DNA of 64,000 bases from Mycobacterium sp. DL592 (GTDB taxonomy: Bacteria > Actinomycetota > Actinomycetes > Mycobacteriales > Mycobacteriaceae). Under the pieces are notes generated by a model. That model saw only the letters and a list, made by a program, of their open reading frames with translations, was not told the DNA's origin and made no database searches. The position numbers were made by a program, and so were the translations under genes. Positions 8,342 to 16,025 of this stretch are shown in pieces. The DNA lies in assembly GCF_011694515.1 (NCBI RefSeq), contig NZ_CP050192.1, positions 3,482,172-3,546,171 on the forward strand, read 5' to 3'. Numbering within the stretch: position 1 is the first letter of the stretch; the number at the start of each line of letters is the position of its first letter.

Positions 8342-8611
8342 CTATCCCCTGACCGCCAGGTCCAGGACGGCCAAGACCACGAACACGACCAGCACGTAGC
8401 CCTCGAACAAGGCCCGCAGGGCCACCGGGGCGACCCGGACATCCATGAAGTGCACGCCGACCAGTCGAACCTTGAACATCGCGATCGCGATGATCACGAT
8501 CGCGGCGATGTCGGCAGCGCCCGCACTCTGCTCGAGACCGACCACAAAAGATCCAAAAGTCAACACCAGCAACAGAATCCATACCAGGGTCATGCGGTGG
8601 CCGGTAGACAT
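8342..8611 (-). CDS. Cytochrome c oxidase subunit IV-like small membrane protein
   Basis: An 89-aa protein with three hydrophobic helices (LVWILLLVLTFGSFVVGL; IAAIVIIAIAMFKVRLVGVHFMD, in part; LFEGYVLVVFVVLAVLDL) and the K-x2-LVGxHFMD type motif of the prokaryotic COX IV family. ATG 8611 has AGG 5 nt upstream and overlaps nothing; the longer frame to 8653 would lie inside the COX3-like gene. It follows that gene by 2 bp, so translation is coupled. No catalytic heme-copper subunit I or subunit II is nearby. The pair also resembles NorE/NorF accessory subunits. Confidence 0.7.
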   Translation of the reverse strand: MSTGHRMTLVWILLLVLTFGSFVVGLEQSAGAADIAAIVIIAIAMFKVRLVGVHFMDVRVAPVALRALFEGYVLVVFVVLAVLDLAVRG

Positions 8612-8613
8612 CG

Positions 8614-9207
8614 TCACCTCACAAGGTAGAAGAGCGCGAACAGCACGATCCACAGCAGATCGACCATGTGCCAGAAGATTCCGCCCGTTTCACAGAGCTG
8701 TCGCTGCTTTGCCTCGAGCACGGGTCTGCGTGTCAGTGCGATCAGCCGGGCCACAATCGCCAGGCCGATGAGGACGTGCATCAGGTGGATCCCGGTGAAC
8801 ACGAAGTAATAGGAGAAGAACTCCCCGCTACCGATACCCTTGCCTGCCCGGAAGAGTTCGGTCCACTCAATCGCCTTCACTATGACGAAGCCGAGCCCAC
8901 AGCACAGCGCCCCGGTAAAAAGCCTTGGCGCCTGGGCATTTCGACCAGCGAGTACGTTGTGGACAGCGAGCGCGACCAACAGCGAGCTGGTCAGCAGCAA
9001 GACGGTGTTCACAGTACCGAGAGCGAGATGCAGCTCGGCGTGCGCTTGGGCAAACGCCTTCTGGTTCTTGCCCCGCGAGTACATGAACGTTCCGAAGAAC
9101 AGTGCGAACACCGTCATGTCGCCGAGAACGAATACCCAGATCCCCTCTTCGCCGGGAACCCTGCGCCGGCTCGTACGGTCCGGGCCGGCATCGTCGAGCA
9201 GGGTCAT
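8614..9207 (-). CDS. Cytochrome c oxidase subunit III-like (NorE-type) membrane protein
   Basis: A 197-aa, five-helix protein of the subunit III family. It opens with PGEEGIWVFVLGDMTVFALFF-type sequence and ends with HLMHVLIGL and ETGGIFWHMVDLLWIVLF, all family hallmarks. Subunit III proteins stabilise heme-copper oxidases but hold no redox metal. Short forms like this are often named NorE and occur beside other oxidases or alone. It overlaps the upstream membrane gene by 4 bp (ATGA) and is followed by the COX4-like gene. What it partners with is unknown, since no subunit I is in the window. Confidence 0.78.
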   Translation of the reverse strand: MTLLDDAGPDRTSRRRVPGEEGIWVFVLGDMTVFALFFGTFMYSRGKNQKAFAQAHAELHLALGTVNTVLLLTSSLLVALAVHNVLAGRNAQAPRLFTGALCCGLGFVIVKAIEWTELFRAGKGIGSGEFFSYYFVFTGIHLMHVLIGLAIVARLIALTRRPVLEAKQRQLCETGGIFWHMVDLLWIVLFALFYLVR

Positions 9208-9923
9208 GACGGCGCCACGGCCCGCGGGGATCGCCTCGGACTGTCAGCTTCGACATTCGGGATACTCGACCACAGCTGCCACGACATCACCAGGAACCAC
9301 ACCCCGAAGAACACCGCCACTAGCCAGAAGGCCAGCAGTCCGTTCCACGCGAACACGCCGTCTTTGAACAGCACAACCAATCCGCCTGCCGCGAAGATGA
9401 ATGCGCACCAGACGTTGAAGTAGCCCAGCCACCGCGGCCAGACATTCTTGGTGGCGCCGAAGATCGCGAACCCGATCACCAGACATTGGATTGTGGCCGC
9501 CGGCCAGTTCATGACGAACGGCAACCAGCCGAGATCGTTGAGCGCTTGGGTGATCTGCGGATCACGTTCGGGGCGATAGGACGCGGCCGCGAAGGCGAAC
9601 GTCGGCAGCAGGATCGCAACGACTGCCAACCCGGACGCGACCACCTGGGTGTAGGGCAGCGCCGAGTGACGACCGTCCTCCATCTGACGGATACGTATCG
9701 CGATCAGTGCGCCGAATGGCGCTTGCAAACCTGCTGCGGCCAACATGACCACCAACCCCAGCCGCTTGAGTCCGGTATCAGTCGACCAGAATTGCGCCAC
9801 CTGCTCGGCGGTCCGCATGGGTGACATCGGCGGCAACAGCCCACTGATGATGATCGCCGGGAACAGCAGCAGGACGAATGCCGCCCCGGACACCGCCATG
9901 GCGCGTTCAATCCCACGGGTCAT
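9204..9923 (-). CDS. Conserved membrane protein of unknown function
   Basis: A 239-aa protein with about six membrane helices, no cysteine cluster and no known catalytic motif that I recognise. It starts at ATG 9923 with AAGGGA about 7 nt upstream. A TTAATCT/AGATTAA palindrome lies 22-40 bp before the start, so this is probably the first gene of an operon with the COX3-like and COX4-like genes, to which it is coupled by an ATGA overlap. A role in membrane redox or as a partner of the COX-like proteins is inferred from position only. Confidence 0.6.
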   Translation of the reverse strand: MTRGIERAMAVSGAAFVLLLFPAIIISGLLPPMSPMRTAEQVAQFWSTDTGLKRLGLVVMLAAAGLQAPFGALIAIRIRQMEDGRHSALPYTQVVASGLAVVAILLPTFAFAAASYRPERDPQITQALNDLGWLPFVMNWPAATIQCLVIGFAIFGATKNVWPRWLGYFNVWCAFIFAAGGLVVLFKDGVFAWNGLLAFWLVAVFFGVWFLVMSWQLWSSIPNVEADSPRRSPRAVAPS

Positions 9924-9944
9924 GAAGGATCCCTTCGTAAAATT

Positions 9945-9963
9945 TTAATCTGCACTAGATTAA
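9945..9963. promoter_or_regulatory. Palindrome TTAATCT-N5-AGATTAA, likely operator
   Basis: A perfect inverted repeat with 7-bp arms and a GCACT spacer, 21 bp before the start of the membrane/COX-like operon and downstream of the TetR stop. The same half-site appears in the larger palindrome at 12329-12351. The adjacent TetR (10005-10622) is the obvious candidate binder. Confidence 0.55.
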
Positions 9964-10004
9964 GTAGCGAAGTCAAGAGCGGCCGAAGGAGAGATCACGG
10001 CGTC

Positions 10005-10622
10005 TCAGTCGTGCACGACCCCATAGAGGAAGCTACGAATCCGCTCGGCGAAGAGCTCCTTGGCCACGAGCTGGTTGGCCGCCAGCGCCTTGGTCAGGTG
10101 GGGATGTTCGACAGGGTCGGCCGCCGAGAATGCCGCCTGCCTGCCCCGTGGCCCGCGCACCGCCTCGACGAGTACCGCACCGATGCACAACGTCTCCATA
10201 CCGTCGAGAATCTCGACGTGCAACTCCACCGGGACACCGGAGTCGCTGAGGAATCGCGCCGCGTCCTCAAAGCTGCCGGTGAGGGTCTCCCGGGGCAGAT
10301 ACTCGACCAGGATTGGGGCGGCGTTGCGGTGCTTGAGCACCGCCTGCCGAAAGTTCAGCCCCAGTGTCACGAAGTACTCCGGCCAATCGGGTCCCGGTGC
10401 GCGCCGCGGCTTGGTGACCGACTTACCGGCGATGTAGCGGGCGATGGCGTTGAGGATCTCGGTCTTGTCGGCAAAGTGGTGGTACAGCGACGGCGCCTGG
10501 ACGCCCATATGTTTGGCGAGCCGCGGCAGGCTAAAGGCATCCAGGCCCTCGTTGTCGATGATCTCGATGGACGCCTGCACCGCGGCGGCTCTGCTGATCA
10601 ACGGCTTCGATGGTCGGGCCAT
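10005..10622 (-). CDS. TetR family transcriptional regulator
   Basis: A 205-aa regulator. The N-terminal HTH (FSLPRLAKHMGVQAPSLYHHF, in part) is followed by an all-helical C-terminal domain of the TetR_C type seen in the tetracycline-repressor-like subgroup. The start is ATG 10622. It lies 61 bp after the aldehyde dehydrogenase gene and 81 bp before the COX-like operon, all on the same strand. Palindromes sharing TTAATCT half-sites precede the COX-like operon and the ferredoxin/ALDH divergent promoter, so it may control both, and itself through the ALDH promoter. The inducer is unknown. Confidence 0.85.
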   Translation of the reverse strand: MARPSKPLISRAAAVQASIEIIDNEGLDAFSLPRLAKHMGVQAPSLYHHFADKTEILNAIARYIAGKSVTKPRRAPGPDWPEYFVTLGLNFRQAVLKHRNAAPILVEYLPRETLTGSFEDAARFLSDSGVPVELHVEILDGMETLCIGAVLVEAVRGPRGRQAAFSAADPVEHPHLTKALAANQLVAKELFAERIRSFLYGVVHD

Positions 10623-10683
10623 GGTCAGCTCACCGCGCCTGTCATCGGGTCAGTATAGAAAGCCGGCAGCGGTATCTCAGTCA

Positions 10684-12222
10684 TCATCCATGCCGCCCGA
10701 GCCGCCGTCGCCAGTCGTGGGCGCCGAGCATGCGGGTCATCTTCGCAATCAGCCGGGACTTGGCCGGAATCACCGGGTACCAGAGGGGTTCGGACTTGAG
10801 CGCAATGCGCTCTTCGACGACTGACTGCTGGCGGCAGTACTTCAGCACACCCTGTGCGCCGCCGAAACGCGTGCCCAGTCCGGAATTCTTCCAGCCGCCC
10901 ATCGGGATCGGCAGCTGGAACGTGGCCACCAGCGCGTTGTTGATGGACACCGATCCCGCCTCGATACGGCGTGACAGACGGTCGGCGCGCTGCCGGTCAC
11001 GCGTCCAGATGCTCGAACTCAGGCCGTACTCGCTGTCATTGGCTAGCGCGATCGCCTCCTCGTCGTCGCGGACCCGCATGATCGCCACGGTCGGCCCGAA
11101 GGTCTCATCGCGCATGCACTTCATCGAATGGTCGACATCGACCAGGACGGTGGGCTCGAAGAACCTGCCGTCGGGGGTGCTGGAGCCGCCGATCAGAACC
11201 CGCGCCCCCCTGGCCAGTGCGTCATCGACATGGTCCTGCACGACGGCCATCTGAGCCGCCGTGACCATGGCGCCGATGTCGCAGGCGAAGGCGCCAGGTT
11301 CATCCATGCCCTGCCGCAGCGCCTTGGCTTTGGTGACGACCAGCGAGACGAACTCGTCGTACGCGCCGTCCTCGACATAGATGCGTTCGACGCTGATACA
11401 GGCCTGGCCGGCATTCGTCATCGCCCCCCAGACCGCGGCGCTCGACGCACGTTCGAGGTCCGCGTCGGCCAGCACGATCATCGGGTCCTTTCCCCCGAGT
11501 TCGAGGCTGCACGGAATGAGGCGTTCGGCGCACCGCACCGCGATGGCACGCCCGGTGCGCACCGAACCGGTGAACATGACCATGTCGACGTTGTCGACGA
11601 CGGCCGCGCCCGCCGCGCCGCCGCCGGTGACGCACGCCAGGACCGGCGGGGCCCCGATCCCCTCGCGCCAGCCACGCACCACTTCGCCCCATGTCAGCGG
11701 CGTGACCTCCGAGGGCTTGGAGACCACAGCGGCACCCGCCACGAGTGCCCCGACCACGTCCATCATGGGGCCGCCGAGCGGTCCGTTCCATGGCGTGATC
11801 AGCCCGACCAGCGGATACGGACGGGCCCGCACGCGCAGTCGCCGCACTGCATTGGCCACCCCACTCGGCTTGACCGAGCGATCGGCGAGGAATGTCTCGG
11901 CGTTCTTGGTGAAGTAGTTGATGACGTCGATGGCGACCGCCATCTCCAGTGCTGCATCAGCCCAGGATTTGCCGGTCTCGGCTTGCACCATCTCGAGCAG
12001 TCGCTGTTCGTTGTCGAGCAGCCAGTCCAGCCAACGCAACAGCCAAACCCGGCGACCGGCCGGGCCAAGCTCCTCCCACGCCGGTTGCGCTGCCCTCAAT
12101 TCCGCACACACGACGCCGATTTGGGCACCATCGAGATCGGCCACTGTGCCGACTGGGCGCCCGTCGGCCGGGCACCGAACATCGAGCACCCGTGGCTCGA
12201 CCCAGGTCTGATCCGTCGTCAT
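10684..12222 (-). CDS. NAD(P)+-dependent aldehyde dehydrogenase
   Basis: A 512-aa member of the aldehyde dehydrogenase superfamily, which oxidises an aldehyde to the acid. It shows the general-base Glu in LELGGKDPMIVL and the nucleophilic Cys in NAGQACISVERIYV. ATG 12222 is chosen because GAGGAG lies 9 nt upstream; TTG 12231 has no support. It is divergent from the ferredoxin gene, with a 23-bp palindrome in between, and is followed by TetR. Its place beside a P450 run suggests oxidation of an aldehyde made from a terminal hydroxyl group. The C-terminal tail (about 30 aa, basic) is longer than in many relatives. Confidence 0.9.
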   Translation of the reverse strand: MTTDQTWVEPRVLDVRCPADGRPVGTVADLDGAQIGVVCAELRAAQPAWEELGPAGRRVWLLRWLDWLLDNEQRLLEMVQAETGKSWADAALEMAVAIDVINYFTKNAETFLADRSVKPSGVANAVRRLRVRARPYPLVGLITPWNGPLGGPMMDVVGALVAGAAVVSKPSEVTPLTWGEVVRGWREGIGAPPVLACVTGGGAAGAAVVDNVDMVMFTGSVRTGRAIAVRCAERLIPCSLELGGKDPMIVLADADLERASSAAVWGAMTNAGQACISVERIYVEDGAYDEFVSLVVTKAKALRQGMDEPGAFACDIGAMVTAAQMAVVQDHVDDALARGARVLIGGSSTPDGRFFEPTVLVDVDHSMKCMRDETFGPTVAIMRVRDDEEAIALANDSEYGLSSSIWTRDRQRADRLSRRIEAGSVSINNALVATFQLPIPMGGWKNSGLGTRFGGAQGVLKYCRQQSVVEERIALKSEPLWYPVIPAKSRLIAKMTRMLGAHDWRRRLGRHG

Positions 12223-12328
12223 TTGCAACAACTCCTCGCTCGGGCCCGCCGTTACCTAACACAGTAAGTTTTTTGCACCGGCGGCCGCAATGGCCTACGC
12301 CCGATTGACGACCGGCTCGGCCCGTGCC

Positions 12329-12351
12329 TTAATCTAACGTCATTAGATTAA
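12329..12351. promoter_or_regulatory. 23-bp palindrome in the ALDH/ferredoxin divergent promoter
   Basis: A perfect inverted repeat: arms TTAATCTAA and TTAGATTAA around CGTCA. It lies 33 bp before the ferredoxin ATG and 106 bp before the ALDH start, in an otherwise AT-poor region. Its outer half-sites match the palindrome at 9945-9963, although the spacing differs by 4 bp. It is likely an operator for the neighbouring TetR (10005-10622). Confidence 0.65.
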
Positions 12352-12384
12352 TGGGGCTGCACCGCCACCGAGGAGGAATCGTCG

Positions 12385-12588
12385 ATGAGGCTTCGCCTGG
12401 AACGTCCGAAATGCGTGGGCCACGCCCAGTGCTACGCAGTGGCGCCAGATCTGTTTCCCATCGATGACGAGGGCTACTGCATCGCCGAGGACCGCACCAT
12501 CAATCCGGCGGAAGGGGCACTCGCCAGGGCGGGCGTCGCCGCCTGCCCCGAAGGCGCGCTGGTGATCGACGAGGCCGAGAACGATTGA
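12385..12588 (+). CDS. 3Fe-4S type ferredoxin (P450 redox partner)
   Basis: A 67-aa ferredoxin with the mycobacterial P450-associated motif CVGHAQC near residue 11 and ACPEGAL near the C-terminus. Where a 4Fe-4S ferredoxin has a second cysteine, this one has His (C-x2-H-x2-C), which is typical of 3Fe-4S or unusual 4Fe-4S clusters serving P450s. It starts at ATG 12385 with AGGAGG 8 nt upstream. The P450 follows two genes later, so this is probably its electron donor. No ferredoxin reductase is encoded nearby. The perfect palindrome just upstream suggests repressor control. Confidence 0.9.
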   Translation: MRLRLERPKCVGHAQCYAVAPDLFPIDDEGYCIAEDRTINPAEGALARAGVAACPEGALVIDEAEND

Positions 12589-12594
12589 CTCGAT

Positions 12595-12615
12595 AAACCT
12601 ATAGGCGTAAGGTTT
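12595..12615. repeat. Inverted repeat AAACCT-N9-AGGTTT before the SDR gene
   Basis: A 6-bp-arm inverted repeat in the 136-bp gap between ferredoxin and SDR, starting 6 nt after the ferredoxin stop. It may be a weak hairpin or an operator for an internal promoter. The 9-mer GATAAACCT at its left (12592-12600) recurs in the divergent mce promoter (31222-31230). Confidence 0.3.
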
Positions 12616-12724
12616 TGACGACCGGGTGGCGCGGGTCACACACTCCCGGTTCACATCCGCATCTCCATAACCGCCGGCCTGGCAAAGACCGCGGTTGCAC
12701 TCTCGAACAGGAGCAGACCTAGGC

Positions 12725-13591
12725 ATGAGACTCGAGGGCAAAGTCGCCGTCATCACAGGCGCCGGTTCGGGACTGGGCCGCCAGTGCGCACAGTTGTTCA
12801 CCGCCGAAGGCGCCAAGGTGGCGATCGTCGACATCGACTCCGACCGCGCCGAGCAGACCCTGAAGCTGGTCGCCGAGGACGGCGGTGACGCCATCGCACT
12901 CACCGCCGACGTGTCCGACAAAGCCCAGATCACCTCGGCAATCAACCAGGCTGTCGACCACTACGGCAAGCTCGACATCGCCTGGGCCAATGCGGGCATC
13001 GTCTCCCGCGGCGGAGCGGCCGCCCTCGGACTCGAAGACGAAGTCCTGTTCGAGGACATGACCGAGGACGATTGGAACGCGGTCCTGGGTGTCAATCTCA
13101 CCGGCGTCATCTACACCGCGCAGGCCGCGGTCCCTCATCTCAAGGCCAACGGGGGTGGCACGATCCTGGCCACCTCGTCGGCGGCCTCGCTGGCCGCCTA
13201 CCCCAACATCCCGATGTACTGCGCCACGAAGGCCGGGGTCAATGGACTGGTGCGCGCACTGAGCCTGGATCTGGGCCGGTACGGAATCCGGGTCAACGCC
13301 ATAGCACCGACGCACGGCATGTCACCCAACTTCCTCATGCCGCCGGGCTCTCCGGTGGTGGGGATGTCCTATGAAGAATCTGCCGGCGAGTGGAACCCGA
13401 CCGTGTCCCCGATCCCGCTCAAGCTGAAGCGTCCGCCGTCGTTGTCCGACAACGCCAAAGTCGCCCTGTTCCTGGTCTCCGACGACTCGGCCTACATCTC
13501 CGGGGCCACCCTTGGCTCCACCGACGGTGGCACGCTGGCCCGCGTCGGAATGTGGTTCCCCCAGGACCTCAACCCCGAACCGATCGCCTGA
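12725..13591 (+). CDS. Short-chain dehydrogenase/reductase (SDR)
   Basis: A 288-aa classical SDR. The glycine motif TGAGSGLG follows the first strand (KVAVITG), NAG is present (WANAGIV), and the active-site Ser and the YxxxK pair are seen in ATSSAAS and YCATKAG. Asp after the second strand (IVDIDS) favours NAD+ over NADP+. ATG 12725 has GGAG about 10 nt upstream; the longer frame from 12695 lacks such a site. The stop is followed after 11 bp by the P450 start, so they are co-transcribed. It likely oxidises a hydroxyl group produced by the P450 or the Rieske enzyme; the substrate is unknown. Confidence 0.88.
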   Translation: MRLEGKVAVITGAGSGLGRQCAQLFTAEGAKVAIVDIDSDRAEQTLKLVAEDGGDAIALTADVSDKAQITSAINQAVDHYGKLDIAWANAGIVSRGGAAALGLEDEVLFEDMTEDDWNAVLGVNLTGVIYTAQAAVPHLKANGGGTILATSSAASLAAYPNIPMYCATKAGVNGLVRALSLDLGRYGIRVNAIAPTHGMSPNFLMPPGSPVVGMSYEESAGEWNPTVSPIPLKLKRPPSLSDNAKVALFLVSDDSAYISGATLGSTDGGTLARVGMWFPQDLNPEPIA

Positions 13592-13602
13592 GGAGACCCG
13601 AG

Positions 13603-14832
13603 ATGACGACAATCGAGAAGGTCCCCGCTCACCTCGTCACCGACTTCGACGTGTATGACCCCGCACTGGCCGCACCGGTGGATGTCATGCAGGACAAGAT
13701 GGCCGAACTCGCCGCCATCGGGCCGGTGGTGTACTCGACAGCCCACGGTGGGCACTGGATCGTGACCCGCTACAAGGAAATTCACGACGTACTGACCGAT
13801 ACCGACAGCTTCTCGAGCTACCCGAACAACCTCGTCACCCCCGCCGACTTCGGCCGCTTCATCCCACTGGAGCTTGATCCGCCCGAGCACACCGCCTACC
13901 GCCACGCGCTGCAACCGTTGTTCAGCCCGCAGCGCATGAAACGGCTGGCCGACGAGATCCGGGGCGTCGTCAATGAACTGATCGACGGCTTCGCCACCAA
14001 GGGCCAGGCCGAGTTCGTCTCCGAGTTCGCCCACGAACTGCCCGCCAGAGTGTTTCTGGCGCTGATGGATTGGCCGCTGTCGGATGCCGCGATGTTCACC
14101 GAGGCCACCGACGCCGTCCTGTTCGGCAAGCCTGGCGGCACCAAAGAGGAATCCGATCAGGTGATGATGATGGCCGCGCTGACGATCGCAGGCTACTTCA
14201 ACACAGTGATCGCCGAACGTCGCGCCAATCCGGGCGAGGATGCCACTTCCAAACTCATCCACACCGAGGTCGACCTGCCGGACGGGAGGCGTCTGCTCAC
14301 CGATGAAGAACTGTTCCGGATGTTCTTCCTTCTGCTGATGGGTGGACTGCACACGGTCCAGGGGTCGCTGGCCTGGTCGATCGTGCATTTCGTCAACAAC
14401 CCCGGTCAACGACAGGCGATTATCGACGACCCCACGCTGATCCCGAAAGCCGTCGAAGAAGTCCTGCGGATCGAGGCCGCCGTGTCCGCCGGGCGCCGGG
14501 TCACCCGTGACACCGAACTGGGCGGGGTCCACCTGGCCGAAGACGACCAGTTGATCGTGCTGCTGTGTACGGCAAACCGGGACCCCGACTACTTCGACTC
14601 CCCCACCACGTTCGACATCTCCCGCAACCCCAACCGGCATCTGTCGTTCGGATCGGGTCCCCACCGGTGCCTGGGCTCCCACCTCGGACGTATCGAACTG
14701 ACGATCGCCCTGGAAGAACTGCACCGGCGCATCCCCGATTATCAATTGGTCGAATCCGACCCACCCGTATTCCACTCCACCCAGGTGCGCGGTTGCCACC
14801 GGATGCCGATCACCTTCACCGCCGAGAGATGA
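13603..14832 (+). CDS. Cytochrome P450 monooxygenase
   Basis: A 409-aa soluble bacterial P450. The heme-binding loop FGSGPHRCLGSHLGR, with the Cys thiolate ligand, lies near residue 350, and the K-helix ExxR is in EEVLRIEA. The I-helix reads LLMGGLHTVQG, where the usual acidic residue before the conserved Thr is His. ATG 13603 has GAGGAG 7 nt upstream; the open frame extends back inside the SDR gene. It is expected to hydroxylate a hydrophobic substrate with electrons from the ferredoxin at 12385. Its CYP family cannot be fixed without a database. It is followed after 7 bp by the Rieske oxygenase. Confidence 0.93.
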   Translation: MTTIEKVPAHLVTDFDVYDPALAAPVDVMQDKMAELAAIGPVVYSTAHGGHWIVTRYKEIHDVLTDTDSFSSYPNNLVTPADFGRFIPLELDPPEHTAYRHALQPLFSPQRMKRLADEIRGVVNELIDGFATKGQAEFVSEFAHELPARVFLALMDWPLSDAAMFTEATDAVLFGKPGGTKEESDQVMMMAALTIAGYFNTVIAERRANPGEDATSKLIHTEVDLPDGRRLLTDEELFRMFFLLLMGGLHTVQGSLAWSIVHFVNNPGQRQAIIDDPTLIPKAVEEVLRIEAAVSAGRRVTRDTELGGVHLAEDDQLIVLLCTANRDPDYFDSPTTFDISRNPNRHLSFGSGPHRCLGSHLGRIELTIALEELHRRIPDYQLVESDPPVFHSTQVRGCHRMPITFTAER

Positions 14833-14839
14833 GGCCGAC

Positions 14840-16018
14840 GTGACCACATCACTTCCCCGCCAGGACCGCATCCGGCGGGCAATCGAACTGTTACGCAACG
14901 ACACCACCGACAAGTTCGACGAGGTCGTGCCGTTCACCGCGCAGGAGTTCATCGACCCGGTGCTGGCTCAGGAGGAACGCGACTACGTCTTCGGCCAGGT
15001 GCCCTCGATCGTTGCCCACGGCTCGGAGATCGCCAAGCCGTACGACTTCCTCACCGTCACGATGCCCCGAAACAACGTGCTCGTCGTCCGCCAGAAGGAC
15101 GGCACCGTGAAGGCGTTCGTGAATCTGTGCCGGCATCGCGGCGCGCTGCTCGAGGACAACGAGAAGGGCCGGTGCCGATTCTTCTCCTGCGCCTACCACC
15201 GTTGGTCCTACGACCCCGACGGCTCGCTGCGAATGATCACCCGGGACAACACCTTCGGTGATATCGACCGCAGCAGCCACGGGCTCATCGAGCTTCCGTG
15301 CGAAGAGCGCCACGGCTTCATCTGGATCATCGACAACGCCGAGGTTTCGATCGACGTCGCCGGATGGCTCGGACCCGAGATGGACTCCATCCTGGCCGGG
15401 TACCGCCTCGAGGACCTGGTGTGCTTCCGCGCCGCTGGATTCGACGAGCCGACGAACTGGAAGATCATGCAGGACGCGTTCCTGGACGGCTATCACATCC
15501 AGTACGCGCATCCCAATTCCGCGGGCAAGATCATTCACACCAATGTCATGGCGTTCGAGGACTTCGGCAGGCACTGCCGGTTCATCGCTCCCCGCAAGTC
15601 GATCGACCGGTGGCTGGAAGAAGATCCGGGCGAGCGGCCACTTGACCCGTACGTCACCGAAACACACTTCCTTCTGCCGAACAGCACCCTGCTGCGCCAA
15701 CCGGACCACTTCCAGTTGCTCACTTTCCGGCCGCACCCGACCGACCCCACCCAGTCGCGGATGGAGCAGCGGTTGATGGTGCCCTCCGTGGCGGCCTCCG
15801 GGCTCGAAGAAGAGCACTGGCAGCATCGGTGGGACAAAAACTGGCAGATTCTGCTGACGGTCCTGCATGAGGAGGACTTCCCGCTGCTCCGCAACTCGCA
15901 GCAGGGCATGGCGAGCGCCGATGCCGGTGGAATGTTATTGGGCCGCAATGAGGTTGCCAACCAAGTCTTCCACAGGGAGATCGGTAAGCTGCTCACTAAG
16001 GGCCGCGCCGCGACGTGA
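14840..16018 (+). CDS. Rieske non-heme iron ring-hydroxylating oxygenase, alpha subunit
   Basis: A 392-aa Rieske oxygenase. The N-terminal 2Fe-2S Rieske motif is C-R-H (LCRHRGALL) plus C-x2-H (CAYHRWSY), about residues 95-120. The C-terminal catalytic domain has the mononuclear iron ligands in DGYHIQYAH. It starts at GTG 14840, 7 bp after the P450. No beta subunit or reductase is adjacent, so it is probably an alpha-only (KshA-like or vanillate-type) oxygenase that borrows a reductase. It hydroxylates or O-demethylates a ring substrate. Pairing a P450 with a Rieske oxygenase in one operon is typical of sterol or aromatic breakdown. Confidence 0.9.
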   Translation: MTTSLPRQDRIRRAIELLRNDTTDKFDEVVPFTAQEFIDPVLAQEERDYVFGQVPSIVAHGSEIAKPYDFLTVTMPRNNVLVVRQKDGTVKAFVNLCRHRGALLEDNEKGRCRFFSCAYHRWSYDPDGSLRMITRDNTFGDIDRSSHGLIELPCEERHGFIWIIDNAEVSIDVAGWLGPEMDSILAGYRLEDLVCFRAAGFDEPTNWKIMQDAFLDGYHIQYAHPNSAGKIIHTNVMAFEDFGRHCRFIAPRKSIDRWLEEDPGERPLDPYVTETHFLLPNSTLLRQPDHFQLLTFRPHPTDPTQSRMEQRLMVPSVAASGLEEEHWQHRWDKNWQILLTVLHEEDFPLLRNSQQGMASADAGGMLLGRNEVANQVFHREIGKLLTKGRAAT

Positions 16019-16025
16019 CGGCCCG

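Noticed and set aside
12251..12267. TTAC...GTAA inverted repeat before ALDH
   Set aside because: Only four-base arms; much weaker than the 23-bp palindrome nearby.
13492..14952. 486-aa open frame antisense to the P450
   Set aside because: The sense strand encodes a P450 with all motifs; the antisense frame has none.
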